Position numbers and translations under genes: made by a program
Shown here: piece after piece, positions 11,368-22,262 of the stretch
Position numbering within the stretch: position 1 is the stretch's first letter
Layout: the number at the start of each line of letters is the position of its first letter
The notes under the pieces: generated by a model
What the model was told of the DNA's origin: nothing
The model's database searches: none
What the model saw: the letters and a program-made list of their open reading frames with translations, nothing else
Source of the DNA: Dipteronia dyeriana
Taxonomy: Eukaryota; Streptophyta; Magnoliopsida; Sapindales; Sapindaceae
Direction: 5' to 3'
DNA: 64,000 bases
Assembly (NCBI GenBank): GCA_032871835.1
Contig: CM065298.1
Location: 8,357,596 to 8,421,595, forward strand

Positions 11368-11651
11368 CCACTTTAAAAAAACTAAGTAACCAGTCCATCC
11401 CGAGTGGAAAACCGAATAGGTCGAGTAAGAAACCCGAGTAGGCAGAGTAGACCGAATAGGCTATGTGGGCCGAGTAGGTCAAGTGGGCCGAATAGGTCAA
11501 GTGGGCCGACCATTTTAAAAAAACTAAGTAACCAGTCCATCCCGAGTGGGAAACCGAACAGGCCGAGTAAGAAACCCGAGTAGGCAGAGTAGACCGGATA
11601 GGCTATGTGGGCCGAGTAGGTCAAGTGGGCCGAATAGGTCAAGTGGCCGAG
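11368..11651. repeat. 142-bp tandem duplication in the 3' LTR
   Basis: CCACTTTAAAAAAACTAAG at 11368 recurs as CCATTTTAAAAAAACTAAG at 11510, with the following GAGTAGG-rich part copied too. The 5' LTR (17950-18120) has a single copy. Confidence 0.85.
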
Positions 11652-12153
11652 TAGGCCGAACAGACCGAGTAGAATTCCGACCACATTCTGACCATGCCTA
11701 CCCTCCCGACCACTTTACAGTCCCGACCATGCCTACCGTCCCGATCATGCCTACCTCATATTTCTAAATATGTACATGAAAATTTACAATGCATGACTTT
11801 TATGCTTCATGAAGTCATCAAGTGGCCCACCTCAAAACTTCTGAGTCCGCACAACCGAGCAGCTACCTCGATAAATATTTAAAAGTGAAAGGATGAGCGC
11901 TAACGCCCAGTGAGTAAATGAAAACTTTTAAAAACACTTTTCTAAACCACTTTACAATAAGCATTCAGTAATACATGGTATAAGATAATATATCTACTTT
12001 CATACTTAATAAACTGAATACTGAATGCATCACTTTTCTGAACAAGAGTAAGATACTTTATAAAATCTTAATCTGTACCAAATTCGTACCGGGGATATCC
12101 TCCATACGTAAGCCGAAATACTTCGGGCAAACGCCGACTCATGAATAACTTCT

Positions 12154-12300
12154 GGTCATACCCGTGCAGAGCGACTCAATTACTCTTTCACTGGTCATGC
12201 TCGGGAAGAGCGACTCTCTGGTCATACAAGTGTAGAGCGACTCTATTTCTCTTTCTCTGGTCATGCACTTGCAGAGCGACTCATGACATACACATGCGTA
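12154..12300. repeat. Imperfect short repeat GGTCATNC...GCAGAGCGACTC
   Basis: Four units of about 35-45 bp, each with TGGTCATAC/GC and AGAGCGACTC. Also in the 5' LTR at about 18598-18730 and, decayed, in other LTRs of this family (19790-19860, 36345-36420). Confidence 0.75.
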
Positions 12301-12983
12301 GAACGGCCCTAAAAGCCAACCATAATCATAACTGGGGAAGGGTACATGGTGTTTTTGTAGAAATCATAATCTCTTATTGATAATTCATAAAAATAATATA
12401 ACTGATTCTGAATGCTAATATAAGCATAAAACATATACTTTCAGTTCTGTATCATCACTATCAATCATAAAAACCAATAAAAAGCTTAAAAGATTTGCAA
12501 CAATTAATCTTAATCATAAAACTGGAAACCTTTGAATTAAAAACAAAACAGAAACTTAATTCACTCACAACTTAGACGTCAAGCTTATTTTAGACTGAGT
12601 ATGCTAGGTTTTCTTCGTCTTCTTTCCCTAACAATCACAAGATCCAACTAGAAACTGGATATCAAAGAAGAATCAATTGAAATCTATAATCAAGAAAGAG
12701 AGCTTCACTGACTTCTTCTCTTTCCTTTCTTCCGCTAGATTCTATTGCTTTCTAGCTTTCACAACGTTTATTCTATAATATATATACTTATGGAAGGACA
12801 TAGCTGAAGTTGTGAGCTAATTAACCAAGCTCACAGCTGCCTGTCAGCCATGCATTTCACTTAGGCTTACTCACCTGATGCCTTTTCTGCTTCACGCTTA
12901 TCCCTTTTAAAAAAAAAAATTGGGCCTGAAAGACATTGCGTGTTACAATTCACCCCTCCTTATAAGAATTTCATCCTCAAAAT

Positions 12984-13328
12984 TTACTTAATTAGCCGAA
13001 ACAGATGGGGATACTGAGTCCGCATCTGATCTTCATGTTCCCAAGTCGCCTCTTCCATTGTATGATTTCTGCATAACACTTTTACAAGAGGAATAACCTT
13101 AGCATGTAATACGTGTTCCCTTCTATCTAGAATCTCAATAGGTTCCTCTTCAAAAGTTAAATCTTCTCTTAACTTCACTAGTTGCTTGGTTAAAACATGC
13201 GTAGGGTCGACTATATATTTTCGAAGTATATAAACATGAAATACATCATGAATTCTTAAAAGTTCTAAAGGCAATGCTAAACAGTATGCCACTGCCCCTA
13301 CTCGGGCAATGATCTCATACGGGACCAA
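12984..13328 (-). pseudogene. Pol C-terminus with chromodomain-like tail (Tekay-like element)
   Basis: This 114-codon stretch overlaps the integrase frame at 13315-13328 through a frameshift. It reads YEIIARVGAVAYCLALP, then HDVFHVYILRKYI, typical of the region after the gypsy integrase core. It ends with a chromodomain-like segment (EEEPIEILDRREHVL, VKVLCRNHTMEEATWE, YPHLF) and a TGA/TAA region just before the purine tract. In chromoviruses this tail can direct insertion to certain chromatin. The aromatic cage cannot be judged from sequence alone. The shift means it would not be made as part of the polyprotein. Confidence 0.85.
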
Positions 13329-14328
13329 TGTATCGTGGACTTAACTTGCCACGTCTTCCAAATCGAAGTATACCTTTCCAAGTTGAAATTCGTAGGAATA
13401 CATAGTCACCTACTTTAAATTCAAGTTCCCTTCTCCGCTTATCTGTATAGCTTTTCTGCCTATCTTGAGCAACCTTTAATTTGTCTCTGATTATTTTAAT
13501 ATTTTCTGTTGTGACTTGAACAAGTTCTGGACCTAACAACTTTCTCTCGCCTACTTCATCCCAACACACCGGTGTTCTGCATTTTCTCCCATACAGAGCT
13601 TCATAAGGTGCCATTTCGATGCTAGCTTGATAACTGTTATTGTAGGCAAATTCTATCAAAGGTATATGTACATCCCAACTACCTTTGAAATCCATTACAC
13701 ACGCCCGAAGCATATCCTCTAATATCTGAATAGTACGCTCCGATTGACAATCAGTCTGTGGGTGAAAAGCAGTACTAAAATGCAATCGAATTCCCAAAGC
13801 TTCTTGTAAACTGGGCCAAAATCTAGATGTAAACCGAGGATCTCTATCTGACACTATAGATACTTGTGCGCCATGAAGACGAACTATTTCATCCACATAA
13901 ACTTTGGCTAATCTGTCAAGAGAGTAAGTAATACCGATTGGTAGAAAATGTGCAGACTTTGTAAGTCGATCAACGATCACCCATACACTGTCGTGACCAT
14001 TCTGACTACGAGGGAGTCTTACCACAAAATCCATGGTAACATGTTCCCATTTCCATTCGGGAATAGGCAGTGGTTGTGATAGTCTTGCTGGTTTCTGATG
14101 TTCTGCTTTGACTTGCTGACAAATTAAACATTTAGAGACGAATTCTGCTATCTCTCTTTTCATACATAGCCACCAGTAATGCTCTTTCAAATTACGATAC
14201 AGCTTTGTACTTCCTGGATGCATTGCATAAGTTGAAGAGTGAGCTTCTTCTAAAATTTCATTCTTGAGTTCCTTAATGTTTGGTACACACAGTCGGTTAC
14301 CTAGAACTAATGTACCATCACTTCTCAC
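13315..14328 (-). pseudogene. Integrase (Tekay-like element), longest intact piece of pol
   Basis: 337 open codons. The N-terminal zinc-binding region has MHPGSTKLYRNLKEHYWW followed by CLICQQVK. The catalytic core shows the first Asp in HVTMDFVVRLP, the second in IVSDRDPRF and the Glu in QSERTIQILEDMLRAC, consistent with a complete D,D-35-E set. The usual GQSER reads CQSER. After the core are NNSYQASIEMAPYEALYGRKC and YIGPV, where the frame shifts to the next piece. The protein joins cDNA ends to the target and makes the 5-bp duplications seen in this window. Confidence 0.92.
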
Positions 14329-14335
14329 TACAAAA

Positions 14336-14950
14336 TCAGCTCGTAAGCTTTTTCTGCACTTCTTCCTTCAATTTAACTAAATAAGAATCTTGAGTTTTTA
14401 ATTCCCGTATACGATTAATCAAAATAGGTCTAACCTGAAAGGTAGCCAGTAATGCTCCACAATCTCGTGCTTCTAGCTTAACTCTCAACATTCTTAATTC
14501 AATTAAAAATGGAAGCTGAAGATGATTTAGCTTCCAATTGATCCTCCAATGAGCCATAGAACTTGAAGACTTTCTACTGAGTGCATCTGTCACCACATTT
14601 GCCTTACCAGGATGATATTCAATCGTACAATCATAATCTTTAATCAACTCAATCCATCTTCTTTGTCTCAAATTCAGTTCTTTTTTAGTGAAAAGATATT
14701 GTAAGCTTTTATGATCTGTATAAATCTGACAAGTAACTCCATATAAGTAATGCCTCTAAATTTTCAGTGCAAACACCACTGCAGCAAGCTCTAGATCATG
14801 GGTTGGGTAATTCTGTTCATGCTTCTTTAATTGTCTTAATGCATAAGCTATCACTTTCCCATGTTGCATCAAAACGTAACCTAAACCATGTTTAGATGCA
14901 TCACTGTAAACAACAAATCCATCACTTTCAGTTGGAAGAGCAAGTATTGG
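14336..14950 (-). pseudogene. Gypsy RNase H region, broken by a stop
   Basis: The region is read in two parts. The first, at the end of the RT frame, holds [16 protein letters not shown] with the first catalytic Asp and ends at ALKI followed by TAG, where a Trp codon is usual. The second (14671-14336) reads [32 protein letters not shown], the family's C-terminal RNase H and linker. Between them the reading remains recognisable but not open. RNase H removes the RNA strand during reverse transcription. The stop means only a truncated RT-RNase H would be made. Confidence 0.85.
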
Positions 14951-15610
14951 AGCAGAAGTCAATCTCTGCTTGAGTTCTTGAAAACTCATTTCACAAGCTT
15001 CTGACCATTCAAACTTCACATTCTTCTGAGTTAATCTTGTTAATAGTGAAGCTATTTTAGAAAATCCCTCTACAAATCTTCGATAGTAACTTGCTAAACC
15101 CAAGAAACTTCTAATTTCGGTCACACTAATTGGTCTTTCCCAATTCACTATAGCTTCAACTTTTTGAGGATCAACATAAATACCATCACCAGAAATCACA
15201 TAGCCCAAAAATGTAACTTTATCGAGCAAGAATTGACACTTGCTAAATTTGGCATAAAGTTGATTCTCTCTCAGGACTTGTAGAATAATCTCTAAATGCT
15301 CTGTATGCTCCACATCATCCTTAGAATAAATCAAAATGTCATCAATGAATACGATAACAAATTTGTCTAGATAAGGATGAAATACCCTATTCATCAAATC
15401 CATAACAGCTGCTGGAGCATTTGTTAATCCAAATGGTATAACTAGAAACTCATAATGCCCATAACGAGTTCTGAAAGTGGTCTTTTGTATATCACAATTT
15501 CTAATTCTCAATTGGTGATAACCAGTTCCCAAATCTATTTAGAGAATACCTCTACACCCTGAAGCTGATCGAATAAGTCATCAATACGTGGGAGTGAGTA
15601 TTTATTACTC
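14756..15610 (-). pseudogene. Reverse transcriptase, C-terminal part (Tekay-like element)
   Basis: 258 open codons from [13 protein letters not shown] through [21 protein letters not shown] and the catalytic [12 protein letters not shown], then [17 protein letters not shown] and [17 protein letters not shown]. It runs on into RNase H without a break. Just upstream, at about 15540, one G is missing compared with 35425-35440 (AAATAG instead of AAGATAG). This frameshift separates it from the fingers region at 15535-16299. Confidence 0.92.
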
Positions 15611-16370
15611 ACCGTTGCTTTATTCAATTGCCGGTAATCAATGCATAAACGTAACGTTCCATCTTTCTTCTTAACAAACAGAACTGGCACTCCCCATGGT
15701 GACACACTAGGTTTAATAAAATTCTTGTTCACCAATTCTTCTAATTGAATCTTCAACTCTTTCAATTCGGTTGGAGCCAATCTATAAGGTGGAATAGAAA
15801 TCGAAATTGTGCCTGGGACCAAATCTATCACAAACTCAATGTCTCTATCTGGTGGTAATCCATGAAGATCTTCAGGAAATACATCTAGAAATTTCCTTTC
15901 CACCGATATATCTTCTAATTTTACCTCCATATCCCGAGTATCAATTACATAAGCCAAATAAGCTGAACATTGTTTCCTGATCAACCGCCAGACAGTGATA
16001 GCAGAAATAACACAAGAAGAAAGAATCCGACGTTCACCACAGAAAATAACATCGGACTCTACTTGAAGTGTAAATTTTACCTCTTTTCGAAAACAATCTA
16101 CAGTAGCATGGTGTATAGCCAGCCAATTCATTCCCAAGATAACATCAAAATCATGTATATAAAGCGGAATTAAATCATGCTTACCGACTATAACCTTACT
16201 GTTTCTATATATATTCTCAGCCAATAAAGATTCACCAGTAAGTGTAGCCACTACCATACTAGAATCTAATGGTCTTAATTCTACATCCGCATACACCATA
16301 AAAGATCGAGATACAAAAGAATGAGTAGATCCAGGATCAATGAGGACATGAGCATCATGGTCTCGGTATC
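15535..16370 (-). pseudogene. Protease and N-terminal reverse transcriptase (Tekay-like element)
   Basis: 254 open codons (16299-15535) plus the protease start just upstream. The active-site motif is [10 protein letters not shown] near 16345, which is in frame before the first Met used here. [12 protein letters not shown] follows as the second conserved protease block. The RT part begins at [14 protein letters not shown] and includes [23 protein letters not shown] and [12 protein letters not shown], ending at the frameshift at 15535. A break also separates it from gag: the gag frame ends at 16371 where a short deletion is seen relative to 34575-34620. Confidence 0.9.
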
Positions 16371-17614
16371 TTACGTGAGTACGAAATCTGGCGTGGTCTC
16401 GGTATCTTGCTGAGTCATAGCAAAAACCCTTGCCTGAGTACGAGGTCTACCCGACTGACCTCTCTGTTGGTTGCCTCCAACCCCTGCTACACTAACTTGG
16501 GATTTCCCTGTAGTTGTAGATCCTCCTACTCGGGATCCCCTTTGCCTTTGAATCTGACCAGCGCCACTTTGCATTGGTTGAAAACCTATATTTCTTTCTT
16601 CATTGCCTCTCTGAACTAACTCGGGGCAATCTCTTTTTAAATGTCCAGGTTGCCCACATTGATAACAACCTGATCTCCCCAAATAACACTCACCATCATG
16701 ATGTTTTTCGCAAGTCGAACATAGAGGACGCCAACCTCTACCCATACTAACACTCTGTTGCCGACTACCCATTGGTTGCTGGACTGAGGCTTGGCTAGAA
16801 CCAGGTCCACGACTCTGTTGATAATTACTAGTCTGACCTGAAAAACTGCCTATTGCCTTAGGCATTTTGCCATAAGAGCCTCCTACTGACCAGTTACTAC
16901 GCTTTTGCTTCTATTTTTCAAATCTGCGAGAATCATTAAGGTCTCTCTCCACTCTCAATGCAGCTTCAAACAACTTACCAAGCTCAACATGTCCAGAAGT
17001 AGTCACTATTGTCTTAATTTCCGATCGAAGTCCATCTTCGAATTTTCTACACTTCTTTCTTCATCGGCGACTACATACAGAGCAACCCTTGAAAGTTCTG
17101 TAAATTTCTTCTCATACTCTTCTACTGTCATAGATCCCTGTACTAGTTTGAAAAATTTAGCTCTTTTCAAATCTTGACAGAAACGAGGATAATAATGATC
17201 TTTAAACTGCTTCTTAAAATCCTCCCAAGTAATTCCTTAGGGATTTCTTCGTTGAACTGAGGCCCACCAATCATATACTTTTTCCTTTAGCAAAAATGTA
17301 GCAAAAGAAACCTTATGTTCATCGTTACACCTCATAACTTCAAATACACGTTCTAGTTCATTCAACCAAGAAGTAGCACTATCTGGATCTCCTGTTCCTT
17401 CAAAATTCGTAGCTCCCAACTTTCGTACACGCTCAATTGAATTTTCAGGCACTCGCGTTTGGTACTGGACCATCGCAGTCAACAGTTCTGCAATTCTATC
17501 CATTGGTTCCTCCATAGGTTCCGGTACATGTGGTTGAGCTATAGGTGGTTGAGGGTGTGATTCTATCTCGTTTTCACCTTGGTTACCACTCCTTAGGTGG
17601 CAAACTCGATGCAT
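16371..17614 (-). pseudogene. Gag with zinc knuckle (Tekay-like element)
   Basis: Starts at 17614 (MHRVCHLRSGNQGENE). The capsid-type region has MVQYQTRVPEN, SWLNELERVFEVMRC and KEKVYDWWASVQRRNP, then a TAA where the related copy at 33715 has GAA. Beyond it, 17230-16870 continues in shifted frames with the conserved ITWEDF and MTVEEYEKKF-type region. The last piece (16865-16371) holds CYQCGQPGHLKRDC, a CX2CX4HX4C zinc knuckle, and a Gly/Gln/Arg-rich tail. Gag forms the particle and packages RNA; with at least two breaks this copy would not. Confidence 0.9.
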
Positions 17615-17696
17615 GATGCTGTTACAAAATAAAAATTATGCTTAAATGCATGAAACTAAATGCAAACAATTACTCAGTGGTCTCAGGAATTATAAA

Positions 17697-17713
17697 CCGT
17701 GGCTCTGATACCA
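17697..17713 (-). promoter_or_regulatory. Primer binding site, tRNA-iMet type
   Basis: Minus strand TGGTATCAGAGCCACGG, three bases inside the 5' LTR end (CCCGTCA). Intact, unlike the decayed sites at 22892 and 33314. Confidence 0.92.
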
Positions 17714-17716
17714 AGT

Positions 17717-19431
17717 TGACGGGACCCACCCCAACTCTTCTCTCTAGAGTACGAGGGAGACCCTGTGGGCTGAACTTTTACTATCATGATAAAATGACTT
17801 TCTACAGAGATTTTCATAGGAAATACTTGCTAATAAACAAACAAAACGTAAGGAGAATATTGGAGAGTGCAAAATGAACATAATTACAATTTCTTCTCAT
17901 ATTTTCGTTAGTTACAAGAATTTGTCAAAAATGACCGATCGGACCAAAAACCGACAACTTTTAAAAAAATTATTAACCAGTCCATCCCGAGTGGGAAACC
18001 GAACAGGCCGAGTAAGAAACCCGAGTAGGCAGAGTAGACCGAATAGGCTATGTGGGCCGAGTAGGTCAAGTGGGCCGAATAGGTCAAGAAGGCGAAGTAG
18101 GCCGAAAAGACCGAGTAGAATTCCGACCACGTTCTAACCATGCTTACCCTCTCGACCACTTTACAGTCCCGACCATGCCTACCGTCCCGACCATGCCTAC
18201 CTCATATTTCTAAATATGTACATGAAAATTTACAATGCATGACTTTTATGCTTCATGATGTCATCGAGTGGCCCACCTCAAAACTTCTGAGTCCTCACAA
18301 CCGAGCAGCTACCTCGATAAATATTTAAGAGTGAAAGAATGAGCGCTAATGCCCAGTGAGTGAATGAAAACTTTTAAAAACACTTTTCTAAACCACTTTA
18401 CAATAAGCATTCAGTAATACATGGTATAAGATAATATATCTACTTTCATACTTAATAAACTGAATATTGAATGCATCACTTTTCTGAACAAGAGTAAGAT
18501 ACATTATAAAATCTTAATCTGCACCAAATTCGTACCGGGGATATCCTCCATACGTAAGCTAGAATACTTTGGGCAAACACCGAGTCATGAATAACTTTTG
18601 GTCATACCCGTGTAGAGCGACTCAATTACTCTTTCTCTGGTCATGCTCGGGCAGAGCGACTCTCTGATCATACAAGTGTAGAGCGACTCTATTTCTCTTT
18701 TTCTGGTCATGCACTTGCAGAGCGACTCATGACATACACATGCGTAGAACGGCCCTAAAAGCCAACCATAATCATAACTGGGGAAGGGTACATGGTGTTT
18801 TTGTAGAAATCATAATCTCTTCTTGATAATTCATAAAAATAATATAACTGATTCTGAATGCTAATATAAGCATAAAACATATACTTTCAGTTCTGTATCA
18901 TCACCATCAATCATAAAAACCAATAAAAAGCTTAAAAGATTTGCAACAATTAATCTTAATCATAAAACTGGAAACCTTTGAATTAAAAACAAAACAAAAA
19001 CTTAATTCACTCACAACTTAGACGTCAAGCTTATTTCAGACTGAGTATGCTAGGTTCCCTTCGTCTTCTTTCCCTAACAATTACAAGATCTAACTAGAAA
19101 CTGGATATCAAAAAAGAATCAACTGAAATCTATAATCACGAGAGAGAGCTTCACTGATTTCTTCTCTTTCCTTTCTTCTTCTTCTCTTTCCTTTCTTCCG
19201 CTGGATTCTATTGCTTTCTAGCTCTCACAACGTTTATCCTCTAATATATATACTTATGGAAGGACATAACTGAATTTTTGAGCTAATTAACCAAGCTCAC
19301 AGCTGTCTGTCAGCCATGCATTTCACTTAGGCTTACTCACCTTATGCCTTTTCTGCTTCACGCTTATCCCTTTTAAAAAAAATATATATATTGGGCCTTT
19401 CAATTGGGCCTGAAAGACATTGGGTGTTACA
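17717..19431 (-). repeat. 5' LTR of the Tekay-like element
   Basis: 1715 bp. Very similar by eye to the 3' LTR along its whole length apart from the 142-bp duplication and a few small indels (an extra CTTTCTTCTTCTTCT-type run near 19165). Confidence 0.92.
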
Positions 19432-22154
19432 AAAGAGAAGGAGAAAGAAAGAAGACGAAGTAAGGGAACCTAGCATACTCGGTCTGAATTAAGCTTGACG
19501 TCTAAGTTGTGAGTGAATTAAGTTTTCAGTTTTGTTTTTAACTCAAGTTTACAGTTTTATGCTTTAATTGCTGCAAAATCATTTTAAGCTTTATTATATT
19601 TTATGATTGATGGTGATTATACAGAGAACTGAAAGTATGTTTATGCTTATATTAGCATTCAGAATCAGTATATTATTTTTATGAATTATCAATAAGAGAT
19701 TATGATTTTTACAAAAGCACCAGGTCTGTACCCTTCCCCAGTTATGATTATTGTTGGCTTTTGGGGCCGTTCTACACATGTGTAAGTCAGTCGAGTCGCT
19801 CTGCAAATGCATGACCAGAGAAAGAGTAATAGAGTCGCTCTACACTTGTATGACCAGAAGTTATTCCCGACTGCGTTTGCCCAAAGTAATTCGGCTTACG
19901 TATTGAAGATATCCCTGGATACTAATTTGGTGCAGATTAAGATTTTATAAAGTATCTTATTCTTGTTCAGAAAAGAGATGCATTCAGTTTATTCAGTAAT
20001 TTTGTACGAAAGTAGATATATTATTTTACTATGTATTACTGAATGCTTATTGTAAAGTGGTTTAGAAAAGGGTTTTTAAAAGATTTCATTCACTCACTGG
20101 GCGTTAGCGCTCATCCTTTCACTCCTAAAATATTTATCCAGGTAGCTGCTCGGTTGTGCGGACTCATAAGTTTTGAGGTGGGCCACTCGATGACATCATG
20201 AAGCATAAAAGTCATGCATTTTTAATTTTCATGTACATATTTAGAAATATGAGGTCGGCATGGTCGGGACGGTAGGCATGGTCGGGATGGTAGGCATGGT
20301 CGGAACGTGGTTGGAATTCTACTCGGCAAATTCGGCCCACTTGACCTACTTGGCCCACTCGGCCTATTCGGTCTACTCAGCCTACTCGATTTTCTGGTCG
20401 GTTTTTGGTTCGATCGGTCATTTTTGACAAACTTTTTGTAACGAACGAAATTATGAAAAGAAAATGCAATTATGTACATTTTGTACTCTCCAATATTTTC
20501 CTTTCATTTTTTTTTAATGTTTAAAAGCAAGTATTTTCTATGGAAATTTTTGTAGAAAGTTCTTTTATCATGCTAGTAAAAGTTCAACCCACAGGGTCTC
20601 CCTCGTACTCAAGAGAGGAGTCGGGGTGGGTCTTGTCAATTTTAATTTTTGATTAAAGTTAGTCTTTTTTAAACCCTTTTGTTTTTGACACAAAATATCT
20701 CATTTACAAAATTTTGGCCTCTAACAATTTCTTAATTTGAGTTTTATGGAGATATTTTAATGTATGAATTTTGGAGTGAATGAAATAGATATATTTACAT
20801 GAAGTTTATAATAAATTGCTAGGATTTTTGGAGTCCATTGAAGAGTTCAAGATTGAGTGTTTGTAGGTTGAGATTTTGATTTGTTTAATACTGGTGAAGC
20901 AACTTACTATTTTGGTTATTGTAGATATATTTTTATGTAGCAATTGATGGTCAATTTTGGTATGGGAATAGTAGACACATATATCAACTCATTTTATAAT
21001 TTTCGGAATTTTTGGTGGTGTTTAGTTTAGGGATATTGCATTTCTATAACAGTTGTGGGTGCAAATATTTCTGAATTATTAAACTGACCTTATTGTAATG
21101 GAATAATTTTAAATTGAGTTTTGGGAATAATTTAGGTCTAATATTTTCTAATATGTCTTTACAGACATTATTGAATCCTGATATAAATATTCATGAATTT
21201 TGGTGATGTATTAGTAATTTAATTCTTTGGGTATATTTGACCTTTAAGCCATAATATATATGTTGACAGTCATGAGCTCTTGATATTGTAGGAATTTTAA
21301 TTCACAAACGGAGATAGATAAATTATTTACCTTTGGTATATGGATAGAGTATGGATGTATTAGTCTATAAATCATTTTTTGAAATTTTCCATGGTCGAAG
21401 GATTGTTAAACATTGATAAAAGGACTGATTAGATGATTGAAATTTATGCTGTCAGGATTGACCCCTGTGTGTTTAGAAAATTATAAAACTTTATTGGTGT
21501 TTGATAAAATTCTGAAATTTTGAGGGGAGCTAGTAATCTAATGTTTGGATTTTTTTACTGATTTTTTAAATTTTTTAAGGCCTTTAAGGTTTTCGAATCA
21601 CTAACATTTGGACACTAAAATCTGTTTTACGAAATCTCTTCAGGAAACTGAACAAAAAATATATTTATAAAGTTGAGTTAGATCTCTTTCATTTGGCTGG
21701 TTTAATTGAGGGATTATATTCTATATGTTTAGGTTTCTCTCGTGATTTCCCAATATCATTAGTGAAACCTTAAACTTGTTCATCGGAGGTAAGTAGATTT
21801 TCCTTTTTGCATAGTATGTAATTGCACAAATGTTTTCTTAGAAACCAAAGTTATTTCATGTTGTTATGATCTAAAATATTTTATTATATACGTTTATATA
21901 TGTTTATAAACTCATTTTTCTACTTAGTCTTTACTAACATATTTGTTACCTGATTCTTTTTAAATGAGTTTTATCTTTACTGGAACTATGTATTTAAATG
22001 CTTAAATGTTTGGTTCTTTTGGACTTTAGCAATGCAAATATATTATGATATTTTGAAAGTAATGTTTTAGCTCAATGTCAGTAGTAAATGAAATGTGAAA
22101 TGAAATGAAATGTTGATCACCGGTGATAATAAAAATTCAGTGCGCGCGACAAAT

Positions 22155-22262
22155 GAAATGTTATGATTTTGGTCTTGTACCGATTTCTGAAATGTTATGA
22201 TTTTGGTCTTGTACCAATTTCTGAAATGTAATGATTTTGGTCTTGTACCAATCTCTAAAATG
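22155..22262. repeat. 33-bp tandem repeat, three units (5' LTR)
   Basis: Units contain ATGATTTTGGTCTTGTACC and TTTCTGAAATGT. The same array is in the 3' LTR at about 37310-37420. Confidence 0.85.

Larger units (their letters stand above)
11130..12947 (-). repeat. 3' LTR of the Tekay-like element
   Basis: 1818 bp, about 100 bp longer than the 5' copy, mainly because of an internal duplication at 11368-11651. Rich in a GGCCGAGTAGG-type short repeat. Confidence 0.92.
11130..19431 (-). mobile_element. Ty3/gypsy Tekay/Del-like element, nearly complete, with broken frames
   Basis: Bounded by AAAGA at 11125-11129 and 19432-19436. The LTRs are 17717-19431 (5') and 11130-12947 (3'), both TGTAACA to CCCGTCA on the minus strand. 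The primer site at 17697-17713 matches the 3' end of tRNA-iMet. Going down the minus strand come gag with a zinc knuckle, protease, RT, RNase H, integrase and a chromodomain-like tail, then the purine tract AAGGAGGGGTGAAT. All parts are present, but a stop in gag, a frameshift before RT and a stop in RNase H make it non-autonomous now. It is inserted in an LTR of its own family, head to head. Confidence 0.95.
10873..20638 (+). mobile_element. Solo LTR of gypsy family 2, itself split by a full element
   Basis: LTR sequence is 10873-11129 and 19432-20638, starting TGTAACACCC and ending GGGTCTTGTCA. The flanks are TTTTT on the left and ATTTT on the right, an imperfect target duplication in a T-rich site. 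The uninserted site is at 30262-30300. No second LTR or primer site of its own is present, so it is solo. It is split by the element at 11130-19431. Confidence 0.82.

Noticed and set aside
13315..16299. Endogenous plant pararetrovirus as source of the RT and RNase H
   Set aside because: Gag zinc knuckle, integrase, LTRs and a 5-bp target duplication identify a Ty3/gypsy element; no movement protein or coat-type region is seen.
22155..22262. Evenly spaced repeats that could recall a CRISPR array
   Set aside because: Units are adjacent with no unique spacers, the DNA is plant, and the array is part of an LTR with a second copy at 37310.
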